A stretch of 64,000 nt of DNA from Thiobacillus sp. UBA3361 (GTDB taxonomy: Bacteria; Pseudomonadota; Gammaproteobacteria; Burkholderiales; Thiobacillaceae): contig DEQR01000027.1 in assembly GCA_002360535.1 (NCBI GenBank), forward strand, positions 62,001 through 126,000, in the 5' to 3' direction. The position numbers were made by a program, and so were the translations under genes. Positions 26,436-34,320 of the stretch are shown piece after piece. How positions within the stretch are numbered: position 1 is the stretch's first letter; each line of letters starts with the position of its first letter. Under the pieces are notes generated by a model. That model was not told the origin of the DNA and did no database searches. It saw only the letters and a list, made by a program, of their open reading frames with translations.

Positions 26436-26869
26436 TGGCCAAGCCTTCTGGTAGTCGGCATGGAAGTCCGCCGTGCAGCAATGAGGCGACCGGTCACTAG
26501 CTTGGGAAGAAATCCTCCAGCAGGCCTTCGTCCTGGGCTACCAGCCATCGGCCGATGCCAGCTTGGGCTGCCAGTTTCAGCTGATGGCCCACCGGTTGCG
26601 GCGATAGAACTCGATCCAGTCGTCGGTGGACGCGTTGGGCTAGTGGGTGGCGCCAATGGTGTTGTCGTGCTGCCAGTCGAAATGAGGCGCGCCGTGCCGG
26701 TAAAGGGCGGCCATCTTGACACCGGCAACCCGCTGCCCCGGGCAGACTACCTGAAGGACGGCAACGGGGAGATCTTTGGTTACGGGCGATGTGAGCCCAT
26801 CTGGGTGCTCATCACGATAGGCTATGTATGGCCCGCTCACCGAACCTGACTTATTCCACATGCCTCTAG
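26436..26869. other. Degenerate region left of repeat copy B
   Basis: No intact gene. Minus-strand frames near 26600-26860 show protein-like segments interrupted by stops (for example HFDWQHDNTIGATH), suggesting another decayed gene. The cargo's right boundary lies at or near 26869. Confidence 0.3.
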
Positions 26870-26900
26870 TTTCCTTATCCCCATGCCCGCGAAGCCCCGC

Positions 26901-26928
26901 TTGACAAGCCTTTCAGCCTTGGTAGCCT
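26901..26928 (+). promoter_or_regulatory. Promoter of the DUF3577 operon
   Basis: TTGACA at 26901-26906 and TAGCCT at 26923-26928, spacing 16 bp, conserved in copy A. It would give a leader of about 225 bases before the DUF3577 start. Confidence 0.62.
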
Positions 26929-26982
26929 GAACATGTATTTCGTTGGCGGAGAACCGCCCGCTTGCACCGTACTGCACCCACA

Positions 26983-27161
26983 GGGATCAGGGAATGATCC
27001 CGCCATTTGCCGCAAGGCGCCTTCGAGCCCGGTCAGTCCCTGAAACCGGAACGGTCGCAAGACCCGGGATTCCGTCAGTCCATCCGTAGCATCCACCCAG
27101 CGGGGAACCCCTTCCCCGTCCGGGGCATGGTTCCCCTTTCTTTCTTCCGAAGGAGAGTTCC
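26983..27161 (+). ncRNA. Structured ICE leader 1 (long form), upstream of DUF3577
   Basis: Hairpins in order: GGGATCA/TGATCCC (26983-27001); CCGGT/ACCGG around CAGTCCCTGAA (27029-27049); GGTC/GACC closed by a GCAA tetraloop (27053-27064); and the outer stem GGGGAACC/GGTTCCCC (27102-27109 with 27129-27136) enclosing a CCCC/GGGG stem. AAGGAG follows. Compensated stem changes against leaders 4, 5 and 9. Confidence 0.7.
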
Positions 27162-27626
27162 ATGTCCCAAGCACAGTCTCTATCCCAATCCACCACCGGC
27201 ACGCCCGCCGGCGAGAAGGCCTTCTTCGACCTGCATGTAAACGGGGTCGGCTATCTCAATCGCATCCGTGAGGTGAAACCCCGCAAGGGTCAGCCTTTCA
27301 TGGCCTGTTCCATCTCGGCCATGCGCGGTGATCCGAACGACGTGGAGTACACGAAGTTCGATCTCCGGGTCACCGGGGGAGAGGCCAAGCGCATCATAGC
27401 CATGCTGAAGCCCGAGGTCGACGGGAAGAAGCCTGTGGTCATCGGCTTCCGGATCGGCGACATCTACCCCGAGCTGTTCACCTACGAACGGGGCGAGAAG
27501 GTCGGTCAGCAAGGCGTCGCCATCAAGGGACGACTGCTGAAGATCGGCTTCGCCAAGGTGGACGGCCAGGCGGTGACGCTGCCTGCCGAACCACCCCAAT
27601 CCCATTCGGACAGCACTGCGCAGTAG
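27162..27626 (+). CDS. STY4534-type (DUF3577) ICE replication protein
   Basis: A 154-residue protein with the family signature FFDLHVNGVGYLNRIREV followed by KPRKGQPFMACSISAMRG near residues 19-56 and FDLRVTGGEAKRI near 67. DUF3577 proteins are a marker of this ICE group and are thought to act in element replication; the mechanism is not known. AAGGAG precedes the ATG. It is the first gene of the right ICE core and has its own promoter and a long structured leader. A truncated duplicate start lies at 10107, across the metabolic cargo. Confidence 0.88.
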   Translation: MSQAQSLSQSTTGTPAGEKAFFDLHVNGVGYLNRIREVKPRKGQPFMACSISAMRGDPNDVEYTKFDLRVTGGEAKRIIAMLKPEVDGKKPVVIGFRIGDIYPELFTYERGEKVGQQGVAIKGRLLKIGFAKVDGQAVTLPAEPPQSHSDSTAQ

Positions 27627-27651
27627 GGCTGTATTTTTCACTTCCACCCAC

Positions 27652-27718
27652 CCTGCCGGGGAATTGTCCGTTCCCTGATGGGATGCGGTCTTCCCGGCCA
27701 TTCCTTGGGGAGACCACC
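27652..27718 (+). ncRNA. Structured ICE leader 2
   Basis: Outer stem GCCGGG (27655-27660) with CCCGGC (27693-27698), inner hairpin TCCC-TGAT-GGGA (27672-27683), then GGGGAG seven bases before the ATG at 27719. The outer stem changes both strands relative to GCGGGG/CCCCGC copies. Confidence 0.6.
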
Positions 27719-27883
27719 ATGGAAGTCCATGAACAGATCGTCATGGAATGTCTGGGCTGGGGGTTCTTCATCGCCGCCTTCGATGAGGAGAGCGGCGACT
27801 TCGCGCGGGTGTCCGAGGAGTTCTACCTGGAGTTCGAGGCGGCGCAAGCGGCCTTGATGTCAGGGGATTGGACACCCGCCTAG
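27719..27883 (+). CDS. Small acidic ICE protein, unknown function
   Basis: A 54-residue protein (MEVHEQIVMECLGWGFFIAAFD...) with a Shine-Dalgarno and a structured leader directly upstream, which supports it being a real gene despite its size. Net acidic, no recognisable domain. Confidence 0.65.
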   Translation: MEVHEQIVMECLGWGFFIAAFDEESGDFARVSEEFYLEFEAAQAALMSGDWTPA

Positions 27884-27931
27884 CGCGTACCCCCATCCCA
27901 AGCCATCGCATCGATCGCATTTGTCTTACCA

Positions 27932-28002
27932 CCCATGGCGGGCCGTAGCTTCCCGCCGGGGAGCGTGATGGCCGCTAGTTCATTCATCGAAAGGAACACA
28001 TC
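27932..28002 (+). ncRNA. Structured ICE leader 3
   Basis: Outer stem GCGGGCC (27938-27944) with GGCCGC (27970-27975), inner hairpin CTTCCC-GCC-GGGGAG (27949-27963), then AAGGA before the ATG at 28003. Confidence 0.55.
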
Positions 28003-28581
28003 ATGCTGCACGTCAATGGCATACTCACCGTCAAGAAGATCCACGGCGCCAAAGGCGCCTTCTCCGTGGGGGACCTCGTCACGGACGTGGGCACCTTCAA
28101 GGTCAAGGACGCGCTCCTGGACCAGTTCGAAGAAGGCCGCTACCAAGGCGAATTCGCCATCTCCAGCATCTATCTGTCCTCCTATATCTGGCGGGGCAAG
28201 GCGATGACGGACATCCGCGCCAACCTGGTGGACGTCCAGCTGGACGAGGTGGGCGAAGCCGCACCGGAATCCAACGCCGGCCAGGAAGAGCCCGATCCCA
28301 TCGAGGAAGAGGCCACCCGGCCCCACGCTGCACCCGTGGTCGAAGCGGAAACCACGGTGGTCGTGGTCACGCCCGCCGGCCAGGTGGACGTGGATCCGGC
28401 CCTGGAAGCCCTGGTGAAGCTGTTCGGGGCGGAACTGGGCACCAAGGTCTGGAAGCGGGAAGGCATCAAGCTCGATCCCACCGTGGACCGGGGCCTGTTC
28501 CGGGAGCAGCGCGACCACCTCAAGGAACTGGGTTATCGCTTCGATGCCAAGGCCCAGGCCTGGGCCGTTGCTAGTGACTGA
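28003..28581 (+). CDS. DUF3275 family ICE protein
   Basis: A 192-residue protein. The N-terminal domain (HVNGILTVKKIHGAKGAFSVG, LDQFEEGRYQGEFAI, SSYIWRGK) and the C-terminal domain (KLDPTVDRGLFREQRDHLKELGYRFD) are the conserved ends of DUF3275; the middle (residues 80-125) is an acidic, variable linker. It is a standard passenger of PFL-type ICEs with no assigned activity. The C-terminal block resembles DNA-primase/helicase-associated small domains, but I would not assign a function. Confidence 0.82.
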   Translation: MLHVNGILTVKKIHGAKGAFSVGDLVTDVGTFKVKDALLDQFEEGRYQGEFAISSIYLSSYIWRGKAMTDIRANLVDVQLDEVGEAAPESNAGQEEPDPIEEEATRPHAAPVVEAETTVVVVTPAGQVDVDPALEALVKLFGAELGTKVWKREGIKLDPTVDRGLFREQRDHLKELGYRFDAKAQAWAVASD

Positions 28582-28869
28582 ACCCTCCAGTCCATGATCT
28601 TTTGCCCGCCATGCGCGGGCTTTCCCATGGGGAAGCCCATCGGAAAGCCCGCGCTCCGGGCTCTCAGCATTCCGGGCAGCGGCCGCCCACGCGCCGCGCC
28701 ATTTGCGCATAGGCCAACGCCGACGCGCGCCCCGGTCAGGCGTCCCGGCCTCCACACGCGGACGCCCCGGCAAGGCCGGGAGGGGGCGCCGTATCCAAGC
28801 AACGTGTGCCCGTTTCATGCCCGAACCCAGGCGGGTTCCCTGAACGCTTCCCGGAGCGCTGAGGGAAAC
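28582..28869. other. Intergenic spacer after DUF3275
   Basis: A 288-bp GC-rich stretch. GCGCGGGCTTTCCCATGGGGAAGCCC near its start contains an inverted GGGCTTTCCC/GGGGAAGCCC hairpin (28617-28637), a plausible terminator without T-run. No gene seen. Confidence 0.4.
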
Positions 28870-29042
28870 CGCCGACTGTCGGTCACAGTCCGCCCGATCC
28901 CCGTCAAGGATCGCCTTCAAGGCTCGTCAGTCCCCGCAACGAGCCAGGCCTTCGGGCCCGGGACGCAGTCCATCCATCCACCCCGCGGGGAGTCCGATCC
29001 CCGCCCGGGGCCGACTGTCTCCGCTATTCCAAGGAGCGCAAC
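28870..29042 (+). ncRNA. Structured ICE leader 4 (long form)
   Basis: Hairpins: GACTGT/ACAGTC (28874-28890), CGATCC/GGATCG (28895-28913), GCTCGT/ACGAGC around CAGTCCCCGCA (28922-28944), GGCC/GGCC closed by TTCG (28947-28958), then the outer stem GCGGGGAGTC with GACTGTCTCCGC (28985-29024) enclosing ATCCCC/GGGG, and AAGGAG before the ATG at 29043. Confidence 0.75.
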
Positions 29043-29210
29043 ATGTTCGATCTGCCCACCACCATCACCTGGAAGAACCAGACCTGGCCGGTCCCCGATA
29101 TGGACCAGCTGGAGGAATGGGTCATGGATTCGGTCTGCGAGACGCCCGACGGCGACTGCGTGGAACCGGATCATCCCGACAGCTGGCTGTCCCTGCTCAA
29201 TCTCATCTGA
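29043..29210 (+). CDS. Small acidic ICE protein, unknown function
   Basis: A 55-residue protein (MFDLPTTITWKNQTWPVPD...), start with AAGGAG at eight bases and the longest form of the structured leader upstream. Trp-rich (four Trp) and acidic; no known domain. It ends 10 bp before the methyltransferase-like gene and is probably co-transcribed with it. Confidence 0.65.
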   Translation: MFDLPTTITWKNQTWPVPDMDQLEEWVMDSVCETPDGDCVEPDHPDSWLSLLNLI

Positions 29211-29220
29211 GGTGCGGACC

Positions 29221-30321
29221 ATGGCACTGATCTTTCAGCGGCTGGCCCGCAATTTCATCAAGAATGGCTACTTCCCTACTGACGAGGCGACCCTGGCCGG
29301 GGTCCTGTCCGCCCTCGACATCGGCGGCGCCACCTTGCGTATCCTCGACCCCTGCTGCGGCGAGGGCACGGCCCTGGCGGAGGTAAAGCAGCATCTCACC
29401 GACTGCGGCGCAAAAGTGGAGGCCCTGGGCGTGGAGTTCGACGCCGAGCGCGCCTGGCACGCCAAGGGGTTGCTGGACACGGTGGCCCACAGCGACGTGG
29501 CCGACGTGTTCGTCACCGCTCGCTCCGTGGGCTTGCTGTTCCTCAATCCGCCCTATGGCCACACCGTGGCCGACCGGGCCGGGACCTCGGAGCGCGCCAG
29601 GGGTGATCGCCTGGAGAAGCTGTTCTGTCGCAAGGCCTTCCCGTGGCTCAAGTTCAGCGGCGTGCTGGCGCTCATCGTGCCCCACTACGTGCTGGACGCG
29701 GAGTTCGCGGAACTGATCGCCCGGGGTTTCGGTCGGGTACAGGTGTTCATGGCACCGGAGCAGCGCTTCCGGCAGTGCGTGATCCTGGGAGTGAAGCGCC
29801 GGTCCGACCGGCCCGATCCCCAGGTAGCCGCGAAGCTGGAGGCGGTGGGACGGGGCGAGCTGCCGGAAACCCTGCCGGATGCCTGGACCGAGGAACCCTA
29901 TCTGGTCCCCGGCATCACCGAAGGCGCCGAGTTCGCCCTGCGCGCCCTGCGCCTGGATGCCGCGCAACTGGCGGCGGAGCTAGGACGGCTGGCGGGCCAC
30001 ACCCTGTGGCCGCGCTTCCCGGCGATGTTCTCCTCCGCCCAGCCGCCCAACCGGCCACCCCTGCGCGCCATGTCCCGCTGGCATCTAGCCCTAGCCCTGG
30101 CGGCCGGGCAGATCGGCGGGGTGATCCGCTCCAAGTCCGGGCGTACCCTGCTCATCAAGGGCGACACCTTCAAGGAGAAGGAGACCCATGTGGAGTACGA
30201 GGAGCGCCGCGACGGCACCGTGGCCGAGACGCGCATCCTCACCGACCGCTTCGTGCCGGTGATCCGGGCCATCGACCTGACGCCCGGACCCGGCTACGGC
30301 GATATCGTCACCATCAGTTGA
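29221..30321 (+). CDS. DUF6094-type class I SAM-dependent methyltransferase-like protein
   Basis: A 366-residue protein starting at the ATG at 29221; the open frame extends upstream through the leader but without signals. Motif I is LDPCCGEGTAL (residues 42-52) and motif IV is LFLNPPYGH (about 103-111), the order of N6-adenine methyltransferases, followed by a helical extension. ICE-borne members are called DUF6094; they resemble the N-terminal half of restriction-type methylases but lack a clear target-recognition domain. It could methylate ICE DNA to evade host restriction, or act in regulation; both are inference. Confidence 0.8.
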   Translation: MALIFQRLARNFIKNGYFPTDEATLAGVLSALDIGGATLRILDPCCGEGTALAEVKQHLTDCGAKVEALGVEFDAERAWHAKGLLDTVAHSDVADVFVTARSVGLLFLNPPYGHTVADRAGTSERARGDRLEKLFCRKAFPWLKFSGVLALIVPHYVLDAEFAELIARGFGRVQVFMAPEQRFRQCVILGVKRRSDRPDPQVAAKLEAVGRGELPETLPDAWTEEPYLVPGITEGAEFALRALRLDAAQLAAELGRLAGHTLWPRFPAMFSSAQPPNRPPLRAMSRWHLALALAAGQIGGVIRSKSGRTLLIKGDTFKEKETHVEYEERRDGTVAETRILTDRFVPVIRAIDLTPGPGYGDIVTIS

Positions 30322-30326
30322 AAGGT

Positions 30327-30536
30327 ATGACCATGTCGGAAGACAGCAGGACCTTCACCGCCGAGGAACTGGGCTTCATCCAGACGGGCCCCACCGCGCT
30401 GCTCGCGGCCGCCGCCCGGGGCGAGTTGGACCTCAACCGCCTGGCCCGGGTGGAGCTCGCCTCGCGCGGGCTCGACCGGGACGGGGTCTGGGTCGGGTTC
30501 GAACGCGCCCGGGAGATCCACGGCTTTGGGCGCTAG
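30327..30536 (+). CDS. Small conserved ICE/plasmid protein, unknown function
   Basis: A 69-residue protein (second ATG at 30333 also possible). The sequence FTAEELGFIQTGPTALLAAAARGELDLNRLAR and GRDGVWVGF-like end are of a type I have seen on plasmids and ICEs, without known function. It follows the methyltransferase-like gene by 5 bp and is probably translated from the same message. Confidence 0.7.
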   Translation: MTMSEDSRTFTAEELGFIQTGPTALLAAAARGELDLNRLARVELASRGLDRDGVWVGFERAREIHGFGR

Positions 30537-30627
30537 ACGTTCACCTCCTTTTGCCCCCTCGGGGGCCTTTCCTGAAGGCACGTCGGTGACTTGAGGAAAG
30601 GCCGCACCGGCCAACAAGTGTTGCACC

Positions 30628-30805
30628 GCCGGCTGTCGGCCACAGCCCGCCCGATGCCCGTCACGCATCGCCCATCGAGGCTCGTCAGTCCCTGCAACGA
30701 GCACGGCCGCCAGGCCCGGGATTCACCCATCCTTCCATCCACCCTTGCGGGGCCGTTACGTCCCGCTCGGGGGCAGTGGCGCTCCGCATTCTCCAAGGAG
30801 CCCCC
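30628..30805 (+). ncRNA. Structured ICE leader 5 (long form)
   Basis: GGCTGT/ACAGCC (30631-30647), CGATGC/GCATCG (30652-30670), GCTCGT/ACGAGC around CAGTCCCTGCA (30680-30702), GGCC/GGCC closed by GCCA (30705-30716), then the GC-rich outer stem and AAGGAG. The first two stems differ from leader 4 by paired substitutions on both sides. Confidence 0.75.
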
Positions 30806-31387
30806 ATGATCCAACGTTGTTTTCATCTTTCCGTCTCCAGCCCCGGCAACGACTACGGGCCGGACTTCCTGCTCGTCGACCTCGACGAGGACGATGTGCG
30901 CCGTATCCGGGCCCTGTGGGCCGTGCTGCAAACCACCGATGCCGATGGCGTCATGCTTCGGGATGAGCGGCCGGATTGGTATCTGGGCGATCCCGAATAC
31001 GCGGCGGAGGAGATCTTCGCCTCCGGCCCGGACTTCGACCTGGACACCTTCCTGAATACGGCATTCGCCCCGGTGAATGTCCAGGGCAGTCGCATGCTGA
31101 TTGGCCGGGAAACGGTCTTCTGGGAATCCGAATCCTGTGGCGGCGATCTGTTCCGCTCCGAGTCGATTCCGATCAAGTCGCTCGTGGATGGGGTGGGTTT
31201 GTCGGAGGTTTCTCCGGCGACCAGTCCCCTGGACCGTCTCATCGAGCTCATCGACCAGGGCATGGAATTCCCCGATGCCCTCTGGCGGGTCACCCGCGAA
31301 TCCGGCCTGACCGGTCCGGAGGTGGAAGACCTGAAGCGGCGGTATGACCTGGCCTGTACCGGATATGCCTGTTTGACGGCCGGCTGA
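30806..31387 (+). CDS. ICE protein of unknown function, acidic
   Basis: A 193-residue protein from the ATG at 30806 (AAGGAG upstream). It is acidic, with a conserved-looking core (YLGDPEYAAEEIFASGPDFDLD) and a C-terminal helix bundle-like part. No domain recognised. It has the long structured leader, like three other genes here, so it is probably under the same control. Confidence 0.7.
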   Translation: MIQRCFHLSVSSPGNDYGPDFLLVDLDEDDVRRIRALWAVLQTTDADGVMLRDERPDWYLGDPEYAAEEIFASGPDFDLDTFLNTAFAPVNVQGSRMLIGRETVFWESESCGGDLFRSESIPIKSLVDGVGLSEVSPATSPLDRLIELIDQGMEFPDALWRVTRESGLTGPEVEDLKRRYDLACTGYACLTAG

Positions 31388-31419
31388 TCGCGGGCCGCTC
31401 GATCCATCCTTTGTTGTTC

Positions 31420-31483
31420 AACCCCGGCGGGGCACCGACCCCCGAGGGGACAGGGTGACTTCGCCTCTTTATTGGAGATCACC
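31420..31483 (+). ncRNA. Structured ICE leader 6
   Basis: Outer stem GGCG (31426-31429) with CGCC (31462-31465), second stem CACC (31433-31436) with GGTG (31454-31457), inner CCCC-GA-GGGG, then TTGGAG before the ATG at 31484. Confidence 0.55.
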
Positions 31484-31918
31484 ATGAACACCCTATCCAC
31501 TAACGACGCTCCCCTCTTCGGCGAGGAGAATGTCATTTTTGCCTACACCCGCGCCCAGGCCATCGCCGACGGCGTGCTCATCGATGTCAGCGAGGCCGCC
31601 CGCGAGGCCGGTTTCCGCTTTCCCGTGGCACTGACCGCCCAGGTCTGGGCCGACTGCGTGGCCTGGGAACCGGAAGATTCCGAACGCCAGATCCACCAGG
31701 ACCTGTCCGGGCGGCTCTGGGACGTGCTCTGGATGGCCTCCTGGGCCATCCGTGCCCAGCGTGGCGGTGACAATGCCAGCCGCCTGCCCTACCGGCTGTT
31801 TGTGGTCCCCCGCGACGGCCAGTCGCAAGATGCCCAGGAGGTGGAGCTGCACGTGCACATCGGCCCCGGCGACGCAGGCGAGCCGGTCCTGACTATCATG
31901 CTCCCCTGGGAGGACTGA
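31484..31918 (+). CDS. DUF6573-like ICE protein
   Basis: A 144-residue protein with DVSEAAREAGFRFPVALTAQ followed by VWADCVAW near residues 34-62 and DVLWMASWAIR, which match the DUF6573-type plasmid/ICE proteins as I remember them. Function is unknown. The stop overlaps the next start (TGATG), so the next small gene is probably translated by re-initiation. Confidence 0.68.
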   Translation: MNTLSTNDAPLFGEENVIFAYTRAQAIADGVLIDVSEAAREAGFRFPVALTAQVWADCVAWEPEDSERQIHQDLSGRLWDVLWMASWAIRAQRGGDNASRLPYRLFVVPRDGQSQDAQEVELHVHIGPGDAGEPVLTIMLPWED

Positions 31919-32154
31919 TGCAGGCCCATCTCGACTACCTGCCGCCCACGACCAACGCCGGTAAGGCGCTGCTCGGGGAGTGGCGGCTGACCGTGACAGA
32001 AGACGACGGCACCCCGGTGGAGCAGCTGCTCGCCGATCAGGGGGCCTGTCTTGCCCGGGCCTTGGCCCTGGGCCTGGAAGCTATCTGTAGCCAGCGGGCG
32101 CGCAAAGCCGGCCGGTCTGCCTTCCGGGCACTCCGTCCCACCACGCGCAACTGA
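31918..32154 (+). CDS. Small ICE protein, unknown function
   Basis: A 78-residue protein whose ATG shares a base with the preceding TGA. The N-terminal half is beta-like (GEWRLTVTEDDGTPVEQLLAD), the C-terminal half helical and basic. No known domain; coupling supports expression. Confidence 0.6.
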   Translation: MQAHLDYLPPTTNAGKALLGEWRLTVTEDDGTPVEQLLADQGACLARALALGLEAICSQRARKAGRSAFRALRPTTRN

Positions 32155-32194
32155 AGTCCCTGCCCCTGATGGGGCGCAATCTCAACGCAATCTC

Positions 32195-32266
32195 AACCCG
32201 CCGGGGTGAAGTGCTACCCCGGACAGGGGGCCGCTTTCCTCCGGCTCATTCTTGGAGGAAAGCATC
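32195..32266 (+). ncRNA. Structured ICE leader 7
   Basis: Outer stem GCCGG (32200-32204) with CCGGC (32241-32245), inner CCCC-GGACA-GGGG (32217-32229), then TGGAGG before the ATG at 32267. Confidence 0.55.
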
Positions 32267-32782
32267 ATGGGATGGTTGTTCACCCAACATCAGACCCGCA
32301 AGGAACTGATCCGGAGCCGCATTCGGGACCAGGACTGCGACGGCGTCACCTACCGGTGCCTCAGGCACACCGCCGTCGGCAACGTGCTCTGGACGGTCTG
32401 GGAAGTCACCCGGCCGGGTGATGAAACGCGGCGCTACATCGGCTGCGACCTCATGGCCTGTGATCGGGGCTACGGCTGGGGCTACAAGGATCTGAGCGAG
32501 AGCATGGGGCCCTGTTACTACAGCTGCCCGCTGGCCTACCTGGACCTGGTGCCGCCAGCCAACCCGGAGTGGCGCGAGCAGGTGCGTGCCTGGCATGCCG
32601 CCCGCAACCGCCGGGTGGCGGTGGGCGACGTACTGGTCTTCGAGGGGCTTTCGATCCCCGAGGTCCGGGTGGTCGAGAAACACGGCCGGCGCGTCATCGG
32701 TGAATACGCCGGCTGCCGCTACCGCCTGCCTCCTCGGGTACTGGCCCGGGTAGTGGAGCAACGCCCGGCCATCGCCGGTTGA
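32267..32782 (+). CDS. DUF6927-like ICE protein
   Basis: A 171-residue protein starting MGWLFTQHQTRKELI, with a CLRHTAVGNVLWTVWEV block and GWGYKDLSESMGPCYYSCPL, characteristic of the DUF6927 type carried by plasmids and ICEs. Three of its cysteines lie in GPCYYSC and GCDLMAC, which might bind metal. No function is known. GGAGG lies seven bases before the ATG. Confidence 0.72.
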   Translation: MGWLFTQHQTRKELIRSRIRDQDCDGVTYRCLRHTAVGNVLWTVWEVTRPGDETRRYIGCDLMACDRGYGWGYKDLSESMGPCYYSCPLAYLDLVPPANPEWREQVRAWHAARNRRVAVGDVLVFEGLSIPEVRVVEKHGRRVIGEYAGCRYRLPPRVLARVVEQRPAIAG

Positions 32783-32807
32783 GCCGGCTCATTCAAGTGC
32801 GATTTAT

Positions 32808-32873
32808 CAACCCGCGAGGGGGAAGGACTTCCCCTCTGGGCGGCCTTCCCTCCGCATCGGAAGGAGAAGGCAG
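32808..32873 (+). ncRNA. Structured ICE leader 8
   Basis: Outer stem GCGAGGGGGAAGG (32814-32826) with CCTTCCCTCCGC (32844-32855), inner CCCC/GGG, then AAGGAG before the ATG at 32874. The upper part of the stem (GAAGG/CCTTC) is unlike that of leaders 10-12 but still paired. Confidence 0.6.
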
Positions 32874-33122
32874 ATGAATACCTCATTGGAGCAATCCACG
32901 GTCATCACCATCGGCGCCCGAGTGCGTGTGAAGCGCGAGCAGATTCTTCTGTGCGGACCACGCTACCCGGGCCGGATCGGCATCGTCACTGCCGAAAATC
33001 AATTCGGCCGGGACAACGGCGGCCTCTGGTACGTGCGTCTGGAGGCTACCCAGCGGGCACGGGAGCGGGTCACCACGTTCTATTCCAGCGAACTGGAAAT
33101 CCTGGAGGAGGATGCGTCATGA
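32874..33122 (+). CDS. Small KOW-like ICE protein
   Basis: An 82-residue protein with beta-rich sequence (ITIGARVRVKREQILLCGPRYPG, RIGIVTAEN, GLWYVRLEA) resembling a KOW/SH3-like barrel. Function unknown; such folds often bind RNA or DNA. Its stop overlaps the next start (ATGA). Confidence 0.65.
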   Translation: MNTSLEQSTVITIGARVRVKREQILLCGPRYPGRIGIVTAENQFGRDNGGLWYVRLEATQRARERVTTFYSSELEILEEDAS

Positions 33123-33754
33123 CCCGCTACATCGTGCAATACCGTCTGGATTACGAGCATCGGGTCCAGGTGGGTATCGAGGCGGACTCTCCCGAGGCCG
33201 CCATCGACCAGGCCCAGACGGCCTTCGACAACGCCACCCTCTGGGAGGACACAGCGCAGCTGCCACTGCTGTTCGACGATTACGAGGAGCGGGATGGCCA
33301 GCCTCTGATCTTCGAGGTGGTCGCCGAGGTGGAAACCTGGCCGGAACCGGAAGCGAGTGTCCTGCATCAGCGCCGGGCCACCGCCGCTGAACGCGCCTGC
33401 CGCCTGTTGGTAGAGGCCTATCAGCGTGGTGAGGAATCCGGCGGTTCCATCGCCTGGGAAGATCTGGACGAGGCTCATGCCGCTGCCCTGGAGGCCCTGG
33501 ATGGTGGCTGCCGTCAACGGGCTCCAGAAACCTTGCGCGTCTTCGTGGGCGTGGAGGGCGGCGTCGTCCAGGGTGCGACCGCCAATGTGCCGATGGAGCT
33601 GATGGTGGTCGATTACGACTGCGACGGTGATCCTGATGCGGTACAGGTTCCCCAGACCGGTGGCGGTACCAGCCTGGCCAGCGTGGCATGCCACGAGGCG
33701 CTGGTGGATCCGGACACGGTTCGGGCCCTCTGGCGGCGGATGGCCATGGATTAG
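33119..33754 (+). CDS. ICE protein of unknown function
   Basis: A 211-residue acidic protein coupled to the previous gene by ATGA. An N-terminal beta-alpha unit (YIVQYRLDYEHRVQVGIEADS followed by PEAAIDQAQTAFD) is followed by a helical middle and a beta-rich C-terminal part. No domain recognised. Confidence 0.65.
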   Translation: MTRYIVQYRLDYEHRVQVGIEADSPEAAIDQAQTAFDNATLWEDTAQLPLLFDDYEERDGQPLIFEVVAEVETWPEPEASVLHQRRATAAERACRLLVEAYQRGEESGGSIAWEDLDEAHAAALEALDGGCRQRAPETLRVFVGVEGGVVQGATANVPMELMVVDYDCDGDPDAVQVPQTGGGTSLASVACHEALVDPDTVRALWRRMAMD

Positions 33755-33845
33755 ATCGTCATTCCAACCCTTGCCCCTCCCAGGAGGGGCCTTTCCAGGG
33801 CGGCCCCTGCGGCTTCCCCGCAAAGGCATCGGACAGTGTTCCACC

Positions 33846-34022
33846 GCCGGCTGTCGGTCACAGCCCGCCCGATCCCCGTCAAGGATCGCCCATCGCGGCT
33901 CGTCAGTCCCTGAAACGAGCACGGCCGTCAGGCCCGGGACTCAGTCCGTTCATCCAACCCTGTGGGGAGTCCGATCCCCATTGGGGCACGGCATCTCCAC
34001 GTCAAAGCCTATGGAGCGTGCC
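33846..34022 (+). ncRNA. Structured ICE leader 9 (long form)
   Basis: GGCTGT/ACAGCC (33849-33865), CGATCC/GGATCG (33870-33888), GCTCGT/ACGAGC around CAGTCCCTGAA (33898-33920), GGCC/GGCC closed by GTCA (33923-33934), then outer stem GTGGGGA with TCTCCAC (33962-34000): the GC pair of other copies is replaced by T-A on both sides. TGGAG precedes the ATG. Confidence 0.75.
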
Positions 34023-34247
34023 ATGCCCACCCATGAAACCAACACCGAGTTCATCGAACGCATCATGAACTTCTGCCCCCATGGGGCACTGATCCAGGCC
34101 TTCGTCCTGGAAGCGTTGAATCAGTATGCGACCCATGTGGCAGATCCCCAGGTCCATGTGCCGGATACACCTATGTTGAGCGGCCAGGCTTGGAAGCGAA
34201 CCGCCCTCTGGCTGCAAGGTCAGCTGGAACAGCACCTCAAGCCGTAA
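34023..34247 (+). CDS. Small ICE protein, unknown function
   Basis: A 74-residue helical protein (MPTHETNTEFIERIMNFCPHG...). Supported by its leader and Shine-Dalgarno. A similar short protein precedes RadC-like genes on other conjugative elements in my recollection; no function known. Confidence 0.62.
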   Translation: MPTHETNTEFIERIMNFCPHGALIQAFVLEALNQYATHVADPQVHVPDTPMLSGQAWKRTALWLQGQLEQHLKP

Positions 34248-34255
34248 CCATTCCT

Positions 34256-34320
34256 GACCCATGCGGGGATACCGATCCCCGCCGGGGGCATGGTGTCCCC
34301 GCTTTCTCTCGGAGATCGCC
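34256..34320 (+). ncRNA. Structured ICE leader 10
   Basis: Outer stem of 11 consecutive pairs: GCGGGGATACC (34263-34273) with GGTGTCCCCGC (34292-34302), one G-U; inner CCCC-GCC-GGGG; CGGAG before the ATG at 34321. Confidence 0.68.

Larger units (their letters stand above)
26870..27200 (+). repeat. Long direct repeat copy B: promoter, leader and start of the intact DUF3577 gene
   Basis: Counterpart of 9804-10145. Differences include several loop substitutions and an 11-base length difference around 27010, while the stems are retained. This copy continues into the full gene. Confidence 0.9.

Noticed and set aside
28594..29220. N-terminal extension of the methyltransferase-like protein through the leader
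   Set aside because: This would translate the hairpin leader and overlap the small gene at 29043. The ATG at 29221 starts the conserved sequence.
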